This document shows, in pieces, positions 53,753-63,514 of a stretch of 64,000 bases of DNA. How positions within the stretch are numbered: the first letter of the stretch is position 1; each line of letters opens with the position of its first letter. The position numbers and the translations under genes are program-made. Under the pieces are notes generated by a model, which saw only the letters and a program-made list of their open reading frames with translations, did not search any database and was not told the origin of the DNA. Origin of the DNA: Propionibacteriaceae bacterium UBA7704 (GTDB taxonomy: Bacteria; Actinomycetota; Actinomycetes; Propionibacteriales; Propionibacteriaceae); assembly GCA_002482525.1 (NCBI GenBank), contig DLGC01000004.1, forward strand, positions 187,945 through 251,944. Direction: 5' to 3'.

Positions 53753-55891
53753 CTAGCGGTTCAGGCTCGTGACGGCGTGGTAGGACAAGTCCTGCTGCGC
53801 TGTTGTCGCGAAACTGACCGCGTCTTTGGTGGTGACTCCCGTCACCGTCGATCCGGCACGCGTCACGGTGGCTGTGAAGGTGCCTTCGGCAAGTGGATAC
53901 GTCTTGGCGTAGTGCCCGACCGGCGCCTGGTAGGAGTAGGTGGACGTTCCGATCTTCACCGTGACCGTGGCTGGTGCGGTCAGCATGGTGACCACCTCGA
54001 TGGTGTCGCGTGCCGCGGTGGAGCTGCTGCGCAGATTCATGGTGGCGGTGTAGCTCACCGGGGTGGAGACCTTCTGGATCCGGTGAGAGATGACCACTTC
54101 GTCGGTGAGAGACGGCGTCGAGGTGTCGACGGTCGTCGCGCCGGCTTGGAACTGGCGGGCGTAGTACTGGTTCACATCAAGGAAGGCCCAGCCATGGTCG
54201 GTGGATGGTGCGAAGCTGGTCGACTCGGAGTAGTCATTCCAGGTGGGGAGCAGCACCAGGTCGGCGTCCTGGGTGATAGCACGCTTCCAACTGGTCGAAA
54301 GGGTCTCGGTATTGGAGGCCTCGTCGTAGATCTGCTGGTTGGGGCGGACATCCTGCACCGAGACCGGCTCCATCCACAGCTTGCCCAGTGAATGGGCTTG
54401 CGCCGACCAGTTCGGCCAACTGTTCAGGGTCGCCGTGTTGCGCACGCCCCAGTTTCCGAAGCCGACGCTGACGTCTTGGTAGGCGCTCATCTTGCTGGCG
54501 TCGAGGAAGACCGGCAGCAGCACGGCCGAGACGCCGTAGTTCGCCTTCAATGTCGCCAACGCGGTGGCGTACCAGGAGGCGGTCTTGGCCTCGGCATCGA
54601 AGGGTGCCACGACGACACTGCCGTTCAGGGTGTACACCGAGTCGTAGCGGGCGAGCTTTGCGATCGCGCTGGCGAAGGTATCGGTGGAGATGCTTCCCAT
54701 CGCCCACATGTCCGGCTGCAGCATCACCGAGAAGTCCCCCTCGGTCGCGGCTGCCTGCATCAGCTTCTCGACGAGGTACCAGTTGCGATCAGCGGTGTTG
54801 GTGGTGAGGAGATCGACGGCGAAGCCGTCCAGGCCGGCGGCTTTGGCTTGCTGTACTTCGGTGTGCATGTCGGCGAGTTGATAGTCACCGGCGAGGGGAG
54901 CTCGTCCCAGCGGGCGGTCGCGGAGCAGGCCGCCGCACCAGGCGAACTTGCCACCTTCGCCGCTGGGGAGCAGGTATTGGGTGGCGTAGTAGTCCTGGCT
55001 CGGATCGGCATTGGTCAGCGAGATCGGGTAGGGCGGGAAGTAATGGGCGAAGACCTGCTTGTCGGCCGTTGACGTCGTCGGGGTGGTGACCGGCGTGGGG
55101 GTCGGGGTGACGACTGGCGTCGCGGTCTGGGTCGGGGTGGGCGTCGGTGTCGGCGTCGGTGTCGGCGTAGCGGTCGCCGTCGCTACCGCCGTGGGCGTGG
55201 GCGTGGGGGTCGGGGTGGGCGTGGGCGTCGGTGTCGGGGTGGGTGTCGGCGTAGGAGTCGTGTTGTGTGACTTGCCCTTGGATGTCCTGACCCGCAGCGT
55301 GGCGGAGTGGCTTACCGTGAGTTGGCTGGTGGAGGTGGTGCTCAGTCGTACCGAAAGCCCGTCGGAGAGCTGGGCAGCGGTTGCCGAGGTCTTCAGTGAG
55401 AGGGTGACGGTGCTGCGCTTCTTGGTGATCTTCATCGTGCCCAGCGCTGCGCCGACAGCTGGTCGACTCTGGTACTTGATGCCGGTGCCGGTCCAGGTGT
55501 GGCGCAGCGCGCGCACCTGCAGCTTCACCTTCTTGGCCGAAGACTTGCGTACCTTCACGGTGAGGGTCGCGGAGGTGACCACTTCGCCCGGCTCCAGTGC
55601 CATGGCGGGGAAGGTCAGATAGGTCTGGTAGCGACCGCGCTTCACCTTGGCAACGGTGACGCTGTGTTTGGTGGAACTCCTGCGCAATCGATCGGTGTAG
55701 GTGGCCGCGGTGGCCCGCGCACTGCGCGAGGTGATGGTGGCGGTGGCAGTGTCGGTGCGCTCGACGGTTACGGCCGCGTTGGCGGACGCCGCAGGGAACG
55801 CGGCGACGAGGGTGAGCACGATCATCGAGATCGATGAGATCAGTGCCGTGAAGGCACGGCGGAGAGGGGCTCCGCCAGGCGTGGGGGGCAT
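53753..55891 (-). CDS. Secreted GH71-type glycosidase, copy 2, with Pro-Thr linker
   Basis: 712 residues. The same plan as copy 1: signal peptide (RRAFTALISSISMIVLTLVA), DNRLRE-like domain with GRYQTYLTFPAM, GH71 catalytic domain (VFAHYFPPYPIS, QAKAAGLDGFAVDLLTTN, LLPTWNDYSESTSF) and a C-terminal Ig-like domain. The difference is a Pro-Thr linker of about 65 residues inserted between the beta domain and the catalytic domain (TPTPTPTPTP runs), which would space the enzyme from its binding domain. The linker is also a likely O-mannosylation target. The promoter and leader match copy 1, so the two are probably co-regulated. Confidence 0.88.
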   Translation of the reverse strand: MPPTPGGAPLRRAFTALISSISMIVLTLVAAFPAASANAAVTVERTDTATATITSRSARATAATYTDRLRRSSTKHSVTVAKVKRGRYQTYLTFPAMALEPGEVVTSATLTVKVRKSSAKKVKLQVRALRHTWTGTGIKYQSRPAVGAALGTMKITKKRSTVTLSLKTSATAAQLSDGLSVRLSTTSTSQLTVSHSATLRVRTSKGKSHNTTPTPTPTPTPTPTPTPTPTPTPTAVATATATPTPTPTPTPTPTQTATPVVTPTPTPVTTPTTSTADKQVFAHYFPPYPISLTNADPSQDYYATQYLLPSGEGGKFAWCGGLLRDRPLGRAPLAGDYQLADMHTEVQQAKAAGLDGFAVDLLTTNTADRNWYLVEKLMQAAATEGDFSVMLQPDMWAMGSISTDTFASAIAKLARYDSVYTLNGSVVVAPFDAEAKTASWYATALATLKANYGVSAVLLPVFLDASKMSAYQDVSVGFGNWGVRNTATLNSWPNWSAQAHSLGKLWMEPVSVQDVRPNQQIYDEASNTETLSTSWKRAITQDADLVLLPTWNDYSESTSFAPSTDHGWAFLDVNQYYARQFQAGATTVDTSTPSLTDEVVISHRIQKVSTPVSYTATMNLRSSSTAARDTIEVVTMLTAPATVTVKIGTSTYSYQAPVGHYAKTYPLAEGTFTATVTRAGSTVTGVTTKDAVSFATTAQQDLSYHAVTSLNR
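55071..55262 (-). repeat. Coding tandem repeat for the Pro-Thr linker
   Basis: About 190 bp of short GTGGGCGTCGGTGTCGG-like units (6-bp periodicity) encode alternating Pro-Thr with a few Ala, Val and Gln. The repeat is prone to slippage and may vary in length between strains. Copy 1 has a short ordinary linker here. Confidence 0.75.
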
Positions 55892-55981
55892 GGCTTCCTG
55901 CCTAGATTGCGGTCGTGACGGTATTTCGTTACGACCCGCGAATGGTGAGTGGGTAGCTCACCGTTCCCCCCGAACGGGTAT
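55892..55981 (-). promoter_or_regulatory. Conserved structured 5' leader of glycosidase copy 2
   Basis: The counterpart of the copy 1 leader. CCGTTC-GGGGG-GAACGG is identical. The second stem is GTGAG/CTCAC here against GCGAG/CTCGC in copy 1, a T-A to C-G exchange that keeps pairing. The third stem (GCGGTCGT with ACGACCCGC) is kept around a loop of different length. Confidence 0.5.
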
Positions 55982-55987
55982 GGCTTC

Positions 55988-56016
55988 ACGCTATCAAGTA
56001 CTCAGCATTCTTGCCA
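55988..56016 (-). promoter_or_regulatory. Predicted promoter of glycosidase copy 2
   Basis: On the minus strand TGGCAA (56011-56016), 17 bp, TAGCGT (55988-55993). TAGCGT is also kept at the same place before copy 1 (53448-53453), where the -35 is TGTCAG. Confidence 0.5.
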
Positions 56017-56052
56017 CCTGAATTGATCAACTCGTGAGACCAATCCCGCAGT

Positions 56053-56070
56053 GTCACCTGTTCGGGTGAC
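56053..56070. promoter_or_regulatory. 18-bp palindrome upstream of the glycosidase copy 2 promoter
   Basis: GTCACCTGTTCGGGTGAC, with six outer base pairs intact, is at the position equivalent to 53513-53530 before copy 1. Both are followed by CCTAG. Confidence 0.5.
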
Positions 56071-56491
56071 CCCTAGTCAGGCTGCGATTGGGTCCGTTGT
56101 TGCGGTTTTGTCAACGACAGCCGAATTGTGGTCGGGGCGCTGATTGAGTGGGGGATTTCCACACCCGATTTATTGTGCGTCACGCAGCCCGGAAGATCAG
56201 CGGGTCCGAGGTGCACTCCGTCGGCTTCGGAAGCCGCGATGCGGCAACCTCCGCCGCGCTGCCCCAGCCGGCCCTGGGGTGCGGCACACTCTCACTGTGG
56301 CAGCCCTGATCGTCCAGCCTGTGGTCGTTGTCCGGTGCTCCTGTGCTGTGCTGGGCGCACCCGCTAGCCTTGGGCTTTGACGCGCATGGGTGTTGGACCT
56401 GCTCCGCCAACGCCAGCGGCTGAGTCAGTGCCGATTCCAGCTCTGCTCTGCCAAACCCCGCCGGAGCCATTGAAGGAGACTCAACGTCACA
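56071..56491. other. Upstream region of ppdK
   Basis: No gene is supported. Short hairpins (GGCTTCGGAAGCC; GCCCCAG with CTGGGG) lie around 56222-56280. A TAGCCT box (about 56363-56368) could be the ppdK -10, giving a leader of about 120 nt with a GAAGGAG ribosome binding site 13 nt before the ATG. No known riboswitch was recognised. Confidence 0.4.
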
Positions 56492-59125
<2,634 letters not shown>

Positions 59126-59134
59126 TCGATCGCG

Positions 59135-59176
59135 AACGCAGTGGGGCCCGGTCCGTCGACCGGGCCCCACTGCGTT
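59135..59176 (+). terminator. 19-bp perfect hairpin after ppdK
   Basis: Arms 59135-59153 and 59158-59176 are perfect complements with a CGTC loop, 9 bp past the ppdK stop. No T run follows. Confidence 0.9.
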
Positions 59177-59324
59177 GTGGTGGTGAACGGTGAGCGGTCG
59201 ACACGGTGCATCGTGCTGACGCGTCGTCATCCGGGCTGGTCACGGGGTGATCGCGGCACTGATTTCGAACCGGCGGCTGCGCGTCCTACCTTTGCCGACA
59301 CCGGCGAAGGGTGAGACTGGACGG

Positions 59325-60188
59325 GTGGATAGACGAGCCTTTCTGATCGGAACCGGGGCACTGGTGCTTTCCGGCTGCGCACAGACCCGACCCACTGCGG
59401 AGGTGAGTGCATCGTCCAGCGCGGCAGCCTCGCAGTCCCCGATCGTGATCGGAGTGGACACCACCATGGTGGGCACAGTGCTGGGCCAATTGCTCGCCGG
59501 GAGTGTGGGTCCTGGCGCTTCGGCACAGGCCATGGGTGCGGATTGGTTCGCCATTCTGGGCGGCGGCACCCTGGTCGCTGCTGCGGTGTACGGGCTCAGT
59601 GCCTGGAACGAACTCAGTGAATCGGAGGACCCCACCGACAACCTCGTGCAGGACTTGGCTGATCTGGTTGATCCGGAGATCACGGTGATGAATCCCGGTT
59701 CCACCGATGGTGGTGTGGTGTGGATGACCTCGGCGCAATCGGGGGTGGGAACCTTGGAGAATCTGGCGGCCTGGTCCAACGGCAAGGTGGCCGCGATTCC
59801 GAGCTGGGGCAATGAGCGAGCCGACGGGCTGCTCGGCTTGAACGCGATTTACGGCACCGCGTTCACCGCCAGCATTCAGGATGACCCGATCGCCCGGGCG
59901 AAGCTGGTGGCGTCCGGGCAGGCCGGCGTCGGAGCCTTCCGACGGACCGAATATCTCGGCGAGGTGGACCTGGTCGAACTCACCGACCCTGACCAGATGG
60001 CCGCCGCTGATCCCGTGTTGCTCCTGGTGAACTCGGCCTTCGTAAACGCAGCGCCGCAGTCAGTGCTGAAGCTCACCGGTGTTGTGGACAAGCTCACCAC
60101 AGACGACCTGGTGGCAATCCAGCGCCAAATTGCCCAGGGCAGCACGCGGGCCGCCCAATCCTGGTTGACCGCCAACGGTCTGGCGTGA
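59325..60188 (+). CDS. Tat-type lipoprotein, OpuAC-like substrate-binding protein
   Basis: 287 residues from GTG 59325; the longer frame to 59247 has no signal-like start. The N-terminus DRRAFLIGTGALVLSGCAQ has a twin-arginine pair and a lipobox (LSGC), so it is probably exported folded by Tat and lipid-anchored. The body resembles glycine betaine/OpuAC-type binding proteins (SPIVIGVDTTMVGTVLGQLL, GKVAAIPSWGNERADGLLGL, LLLVNSAFVNAAP). A Ser/Ala-rich linker follows the lipobox. No ABC permease or ATPase is adjacent, so it is an orphan binding protein. The ligand is unknown; the family call is moderate. Confidence 0.75.
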   Translation: MDRRAFLIGTGALVLSGCAQTRPTAEVSASSSAAASQSPIVIGVDTTMVGTVLGQLLAGSVGPGASAQAMGADWFAILGGGTLVAAAVYGLSAWNELSESEDPTDNLVQDLADLVDPEITVMNPGSTDGGVVWMTSAQSGVGTLENLAAWSNGKVAAIPSWGNERADGLLGLNAIYGTAFTASIQDDPIARAKLVASGQAGVGAFRRTEYLGEVDLVELTDPDQMAAADPVLLLVNSAFVNAAPQSVLKLTGVVDKLTTDDLVAIQRQIAQGSTRAAQSWLTANGLA

Positions 60189-60225
60189 CGGGCGACCACC
60201 AACCCGGAGTCGGTGACGGAGGGGC

Positions 60226-60897
60226 TCAGTAGCCGCTGGACTTGCCGCCGGCGAGCACGGTGGCAGTACCGGACAGCCCCAGTCGGGTGGCGCCGGCGTT
60301 GATCATCGCTACTGCGGTATCCCAATCCCGAATGCCTCCGGAAGCCTTGACGCCCAGCCGTCCGCCCACGGTGGCAGCCATCAGCGCCACGGCATGCACC
60401 GAGGCGCCGCCTGCGGGATGGAAGCCGGTGGAGGTCTTCACGAAATCAGCACCGGCGGCTTCGGCTGCCCGGCAGGCAGCGACGATCTCATCGTCGGTGA
60501 GGGCAGCCGACTCGATGATCACCTTCAGCACCAGCGGGCTGGGAACGGCGTTGCGAACCGCAAGGATCTCGGTGCGGGTCTGATCGAAGAGGCCGGCCTT
60601 CACCAGGCCCAGATCGATGACCATGTCGACCTCGTCAGCACCGTGGGAAACCGCCTCGACGGCCTCGGTGGCCTTGGTGGTGGCGGTGTGCTTGCCCGAA
60701 GGAAAACCGCAGACGGTGGCGACCTTGACCTCGCCCAGCTCGGTCGTGACCGGCAGCATCGACGGTGATATGCAGATCGAATAGGTGCCTAGGCTCACCG
60801 CCTCGGCGGCGAGGGCTTCGATATCGGCTGCGACCGCAGTGGGCGCCAGCAGTGTGTGGTCGACATAACGGGCAAGTTCAACAGGTGTAATGCTCAC
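60226..60897 (-). CDS. deoC: Deoxyribose-phosphate aldolase
   Basis: 223 residues, full length. Family motifs are DHTLLAPTA, VCGFPSGKHTATTK, ADEVDMVIDLG, VLKVIIESAALTDDE, FVKTSTGFHPAGGA (with the Schiff-base lysine) and GVKASGGIRDWDTA. The enzyme splits 2-deoxyribose-5-phosphate to glyceraldehyde-3-phosphate and acetaldehyde in nucleoside breakdown. The GTG is 7 nt after TAAGGT, which also contains the stop of the upstream regulator, so it may be leaderless or co-transcribed with it. No other deo genes are visible. Confidence 0.96.
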   Translation of the reverse strand: MSITPVELARYVDHTLLAPTAVAADIEALAAEAVSLGTYSICISPSMLPVTTELGEVKVATVCGFPSGKHTATTKATEAVEAVSHGADEVDMVIDLGLVKAGLFDQTRTEILAVRNAVPSPLVLKVIIESAALTDDEIVAACRAAEAAGADFVKTSTGFHPAGGASVHAVALMAATVGGRLGVKASGGIRDWDTAVAMINAGATRLGLSGTATVLAGGKSSGY

Positions 60898-60904
60898 TTG
60901 ATAG

Positions 60905-60910
60905 ACCTTA
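60905..60910 (-). promoter_or_regulatory. Possible -10 box TAAGGT of deoC
   Basis: On the minus strand TAAGGT is 7 nt before the deoC GTG and includes the TAA stop of the GlxA-like gene. The match may be chance because the stop codon supplies TAA. Confidence 0.35.
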
Positions 60911-61915
60911 GCCGGACTTCGCGCCCCGTGCTGAGGAGGTGGCTTGGTCGGTGCGCAGCGAGAACTGCTTGCGGTACGTGAGTGGCGAGATGCCGGTGAG
61001 CCTGCGGAAGTGATCGCGCAATACCACCGCGGAGTTGAAGCCCACCAGACCCGCGACGCGTTCCACAGGTTCGTCGGTGGTCTCCAGCAGCTCCCGGGCG
61101 GCGAGGATCCGCTGCTGCGTCAGCCAGTGATGGGGAGTGGTGCCGGTCTCGGTGGCGAAGCGTCGGGCGAAGGTGCGTTCGCTGAGGTTGGCTCGACGCG
61201 CCAGCGTTGCCACGGTGTGGGGTTGCGCCAGATTGCCTTTGGCCCAGTCGAGCAGTTCGGCGAAGCCGTCGCTGGCGCACTCCGGTACCGGGTTGGGGAC
61301 GTATTGCTGCTGGCCGCCGTCGCGCTGGGGTGGCACCACCATGCGGCGCGCGATGCGATTGGCCGCCCCAGCTCCGAGTTCGCGACGCACCAGGTGCAGA
61401 CAGGCGTCTACGGCGGCGGCTGTTCCAGCACTGGTGATGATCTGGCCGCTGTCGACGAACAGCACATTCGGGTTCACCCTTGCTTGCGGATAGTCACGTT
61501 GCAGCTTGTCGGTGAACATCCAATGAGTCGTGCACTCCAGGCCGTCCAGTAATCCGGCGGCGCCCAGAATGAAGGCGCCAGAACACATGCTCATGAGGAT
61601 GGCGCCGTCGCGGTGGGCGGCCCGGATCGCCTCAAGAGTCTCAGGAGGGTAGTTGCCATGGCGGGAGATCGCCGTGGCGGCGACCACGACCAGATCGCTA
61701 CCGACGACGGCGTCCAGACCGAGTGGGGCGACGAGTTGCATGGCGCTGGTGGTTTCGGTGCTCAGTGGCCTGCCGGGCTCGGCGGCGCACACGCGGAAGT
61801 CGAAACTCGGTAGTCCGTCGCCGGTGCGGTCGATGCCGAACACTTCGACGGGCACTCCGAACTCGAAGAACGCGACCGGCTCGGTCAGGATCACACTCAC
61901 CTGGGTGATGGCCAT
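60908..61915 (-). CDS. GlxA-type AraC-family transcriptional regulator
   Basis: 335 residues from ATG 61915, which is 7 nt after a TATGCT box; ORF starts further upstream would add four residues. The N-terminal DJ-1/PfpI-like domain has the nucleophile elbow MCSGAFILGAAGLLDG and THWMF. The C-terminal double helix-turn-helix reads LARRANLSERTFARRF and GFNSAVVLRDHFRRLTGISPLTYRK. FtrA/GlxA proteins activate diverse metabolic genes; the ligand is unknown. It lies directly upstream of deoC on the same strand and may regulate it, but that is only positional evidence. Confidence 0.92.
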   Translation of the reverse strand: MAITQVSVILTEPVAFFEFGVPVEVFGIDRTGDGLPSFDFRVCAAEPGRPLSTETTSAMQLVAPLGLDAVVGSDLVVVAATAISRHGNYPPETLEAIRAAHRDGAILMSMCSGAFILGAAGLLDGLECTTHWMFTDKLQRDYPQARVNPNVLFVDSGQIITSAGTAAAVDACLHLVRRELGAGAANRIARRMVVPPQRDGGQQQYVPNPVPECASDGFAELLDWAKGNLAQPHTVATLARRANLSERTFARRFATETGTTPHHWLTQQRILAARELLETTDEPVERVAGLVGFNSAVVLRDHFRRLTGISPLTYRKQFSLRTDQATSSARGAKSG

Positions 61916-61922
61916 GCCTCGA

Positions 61923-61928
61923 AGCATA
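61923..61928 (-). promoter_or_regulatory. -10 box TATGCT of the leaderless GlxA-like gene
   Basis: On the minus strand TATGCT, 7 nt, ATG at 61915. The box rules out the ORF-start codon at 61927, which lies inside it. Confidence 0.5.
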
Positions 61929-62001
61929 GTGGCGCTAATCCTTCGATACGTGACATTTCAGCCACTGGTGGCAGCTTTGCTCCTATAGAAGGATTACTGC
62001 C

Positions 62002-62229
62002 ATGACGCAGCTTCTGATCCTTGCGGCCCTCGTGGTTCTCCTGGTGGCGGCACTCCGGCCTGCCCACTCGAACCGGTGGCGTCCGGGGTTTTCGCGAAGC
62101 AATGACAGAGATTGGGCGCGACTGAACGACGAACTCGACCTCCTGGCGAGCTTCGACCAGCTGCCCAACTCGAGGCCGTCGGAGGCGCAATCGTCGAGCC
62201 AGGACGAAGATCTGTCGCAGGCGGCCTGA
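62002..62229 (+). CDS. Small single-pass membrane protein
   Basis: 75 residues with one N-terminal helix (LLILAALVVLLVAALRP) and a polar, acidic tail (DEDLSQAA at the end). An AAGGA site lies 8 nt before the ATG. No family recognised. It is divergent from the GlxA-like gene with 86 bp between the starts, and ends just before a hairpin shared with the next convergent gene. Confidence 0.6.
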   Translation: MTQLLILAALVVLLVAALRPAHSNRWRPGFSRSNDRDWARLNDELDLLASFDQLPNSRPSEAQSSSQDEDLSQAA

Positions 62230-62230
62230 A

Positions 62231-62269
62231 CGGGATGGGCGAGGCGCGACCACAGCCGAGCCCATCCCG
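62231..62269. terminator. Two-way hairpin between the small membrane protein and GT2-GtrA
   Basis: CGGGATGGGC (62231-62240) and GCCCATCCCG (62260-62269) are perfect complements. They lie 1 bp and 14 bp past the two convergent stops. Confidence 0.75.
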
Positions 62270-62283
62270 CCCGGTGAGGTGTC

Positions 62284-63513
62284 CTACGACTCCCTGTGGT
62301 GCATTATCAGCCGCAGGCTGAGGAATCTCATCACAGTGGCGACCGCATTGGCCACCACCAGCACCATCACCTCCACCCAGCGCCCGGCCGTCGGCCACGA
62401 GGTGGACAGCAGCCACAACGAACCCGACGTCAGACCGAGAGCCAATCCGAACGCAACCAGGCCACCGAGCTGATGCTTCAGTGCGTCCTTGCGTCCGGAG
62501 ATCCCGAAGGTGAATCGGCGATTGGCTGCCGTATTCAACACCGCAGTGATGAGCAGGGCGGCCAGGTTGGCCGCCTGAGCGCCCAGCGGACGCAGCAGCA
62601 GGTACAGCACGAAGTAGGCCGCGGTGCTGGCCACCCCGACGGCCGCGAAACGCAGCAGCTGCGCCAACATGCCGCGCGGTACGCCAGGAACGGTCGACGT
62701 CAGCTCCGCTCGAGCCAACTCGGCCCGCACTCGATCCAGCGGGATACTGCCGACCGCGAAGCCACGCAGCAGCCGCCACACCCCGCGGAGATCCTCGGTC
62801 GCGGTGGCCACGATGTCCACGGTGCTGTCCGGATCATCGACCCAGTCGACCGGGACCTCGTGGATCCGCAAGCCAGCGCGCTCGGCCAGCACCAGCAACT
62901 CGGTGTCGAAGAACCAGTTGTTGTCCTCGACCAAGGGCAGCAGTTGATCGGCGACATCGCGACGCATCGCCTTGAAACCGCACTGAGCATCGGAGAATGA
63001 GGCGCCCAGGCTGGCTTTCAGGATCAGGTTGTAGGAGCGCGAGATGAACTCACGTTTCGGACCCCGCACCACCCGCGAGCCGCGGCTGAGTCGTGACCCG
63101 ATGGCGATGTCGGAATGGCCCGTCACCAGCGGTGCCACCAGGGGAAGCAAGGCCCTCAAGTCCGTCGATAGATCGACGTCCATGTAGGCGACCACATCGG
63201 CATCGGAGGCCAACCACACCTGGCGCAGCGCCCGGCCGCGTCCCTTGGCGTCCAGATGAACCACCTGGATGCGCTCATGGCGGGCGGCCAACCGCTGCGC
63301 GATCGACAGCGTGGTGTCGGTCGAGGCGTTGTCGGCGATCACCACCCGGTAGTCGTAGGGGAAGGTCTGGGCCAGAAAGGACTCCAGGCGGAGTACCGAT
63401 GCGGCCAGATCCCGCTCCTCGTTGTAGACCGGGATGATCACGTCCACGCTGGCCGTACGCAGCGGCTGAGTCTTCACCTCAGGCAGCGGCAGGACTGCAT
63501 TCATCACCGTCAC
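62284..63513 (-). CDS. GT2 glycosyltransferase fused to a GtrA-like domain
   Basis: 409 residues. Residues 20-240 are a DPM1-like GT2 domain: SVDVIIPVYNEERDLAASVL, ADNASTDTTL, MDVDLSTDLRALL with the DXD-like motif, and SDAQCGFKAMRRD. Residues about 285-405 are a four-helix GtrA domain (LLRFAAVGVASTAAYFVLYL, NLAALLITAVLNTAANRRF). The GT2 part would load a sugar on polyprenyl phosphate and the GtrA part may help flip it. The donor is then used by a membrane GT-C enzyme, which fits the gene next upstream. The GTG at 63513 starts 1 bp after its stop; ATG 63504 is an alternative. Confidence 0.93.
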   Translation of the reverse strand: MTVMNAVLPLPEVKTQPLRTASVDVIIPVYNEERDLAASVLRLESFLAQTFPYDYRVVIADNASTDTTLSIAQRLAARHERIQVVHLDAKGRGRALRQVWLASDADVVAYMDVDLSTDLRALLPLVAPLVTGHSDIAIGSRLSRGSRVVRGPKREFISRSYNLILKASLGASFSDAQCGFKAMRRDVADQLLPLVEDNNWFFDTELLVLAERAGLRIHEVPVDWVDDPDSTVDIVATATEDLRGVWRLLRGFAVGSIPLDRVRAELARAELTSTVPGVPRGMLAQLLRFAAVGVASTAAYFVLYLLLRPLGAQAANLAALLITAVLNTAANRRFTFGISGRKDALKHQLGGLVAFGLALGLTSGSLWLLSTSWPTAGRWVEVMVLVVANAVATVMRFLSLRLIMHHRES

Positions 63514-63514
63514 C

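Noticed and set aside
55071..55262. Short tandem repeats considered as a CRISPR array
   Set aside because: Units are 6 bp, in frame, and encode a Pro-Thr linker; there are no spacers.
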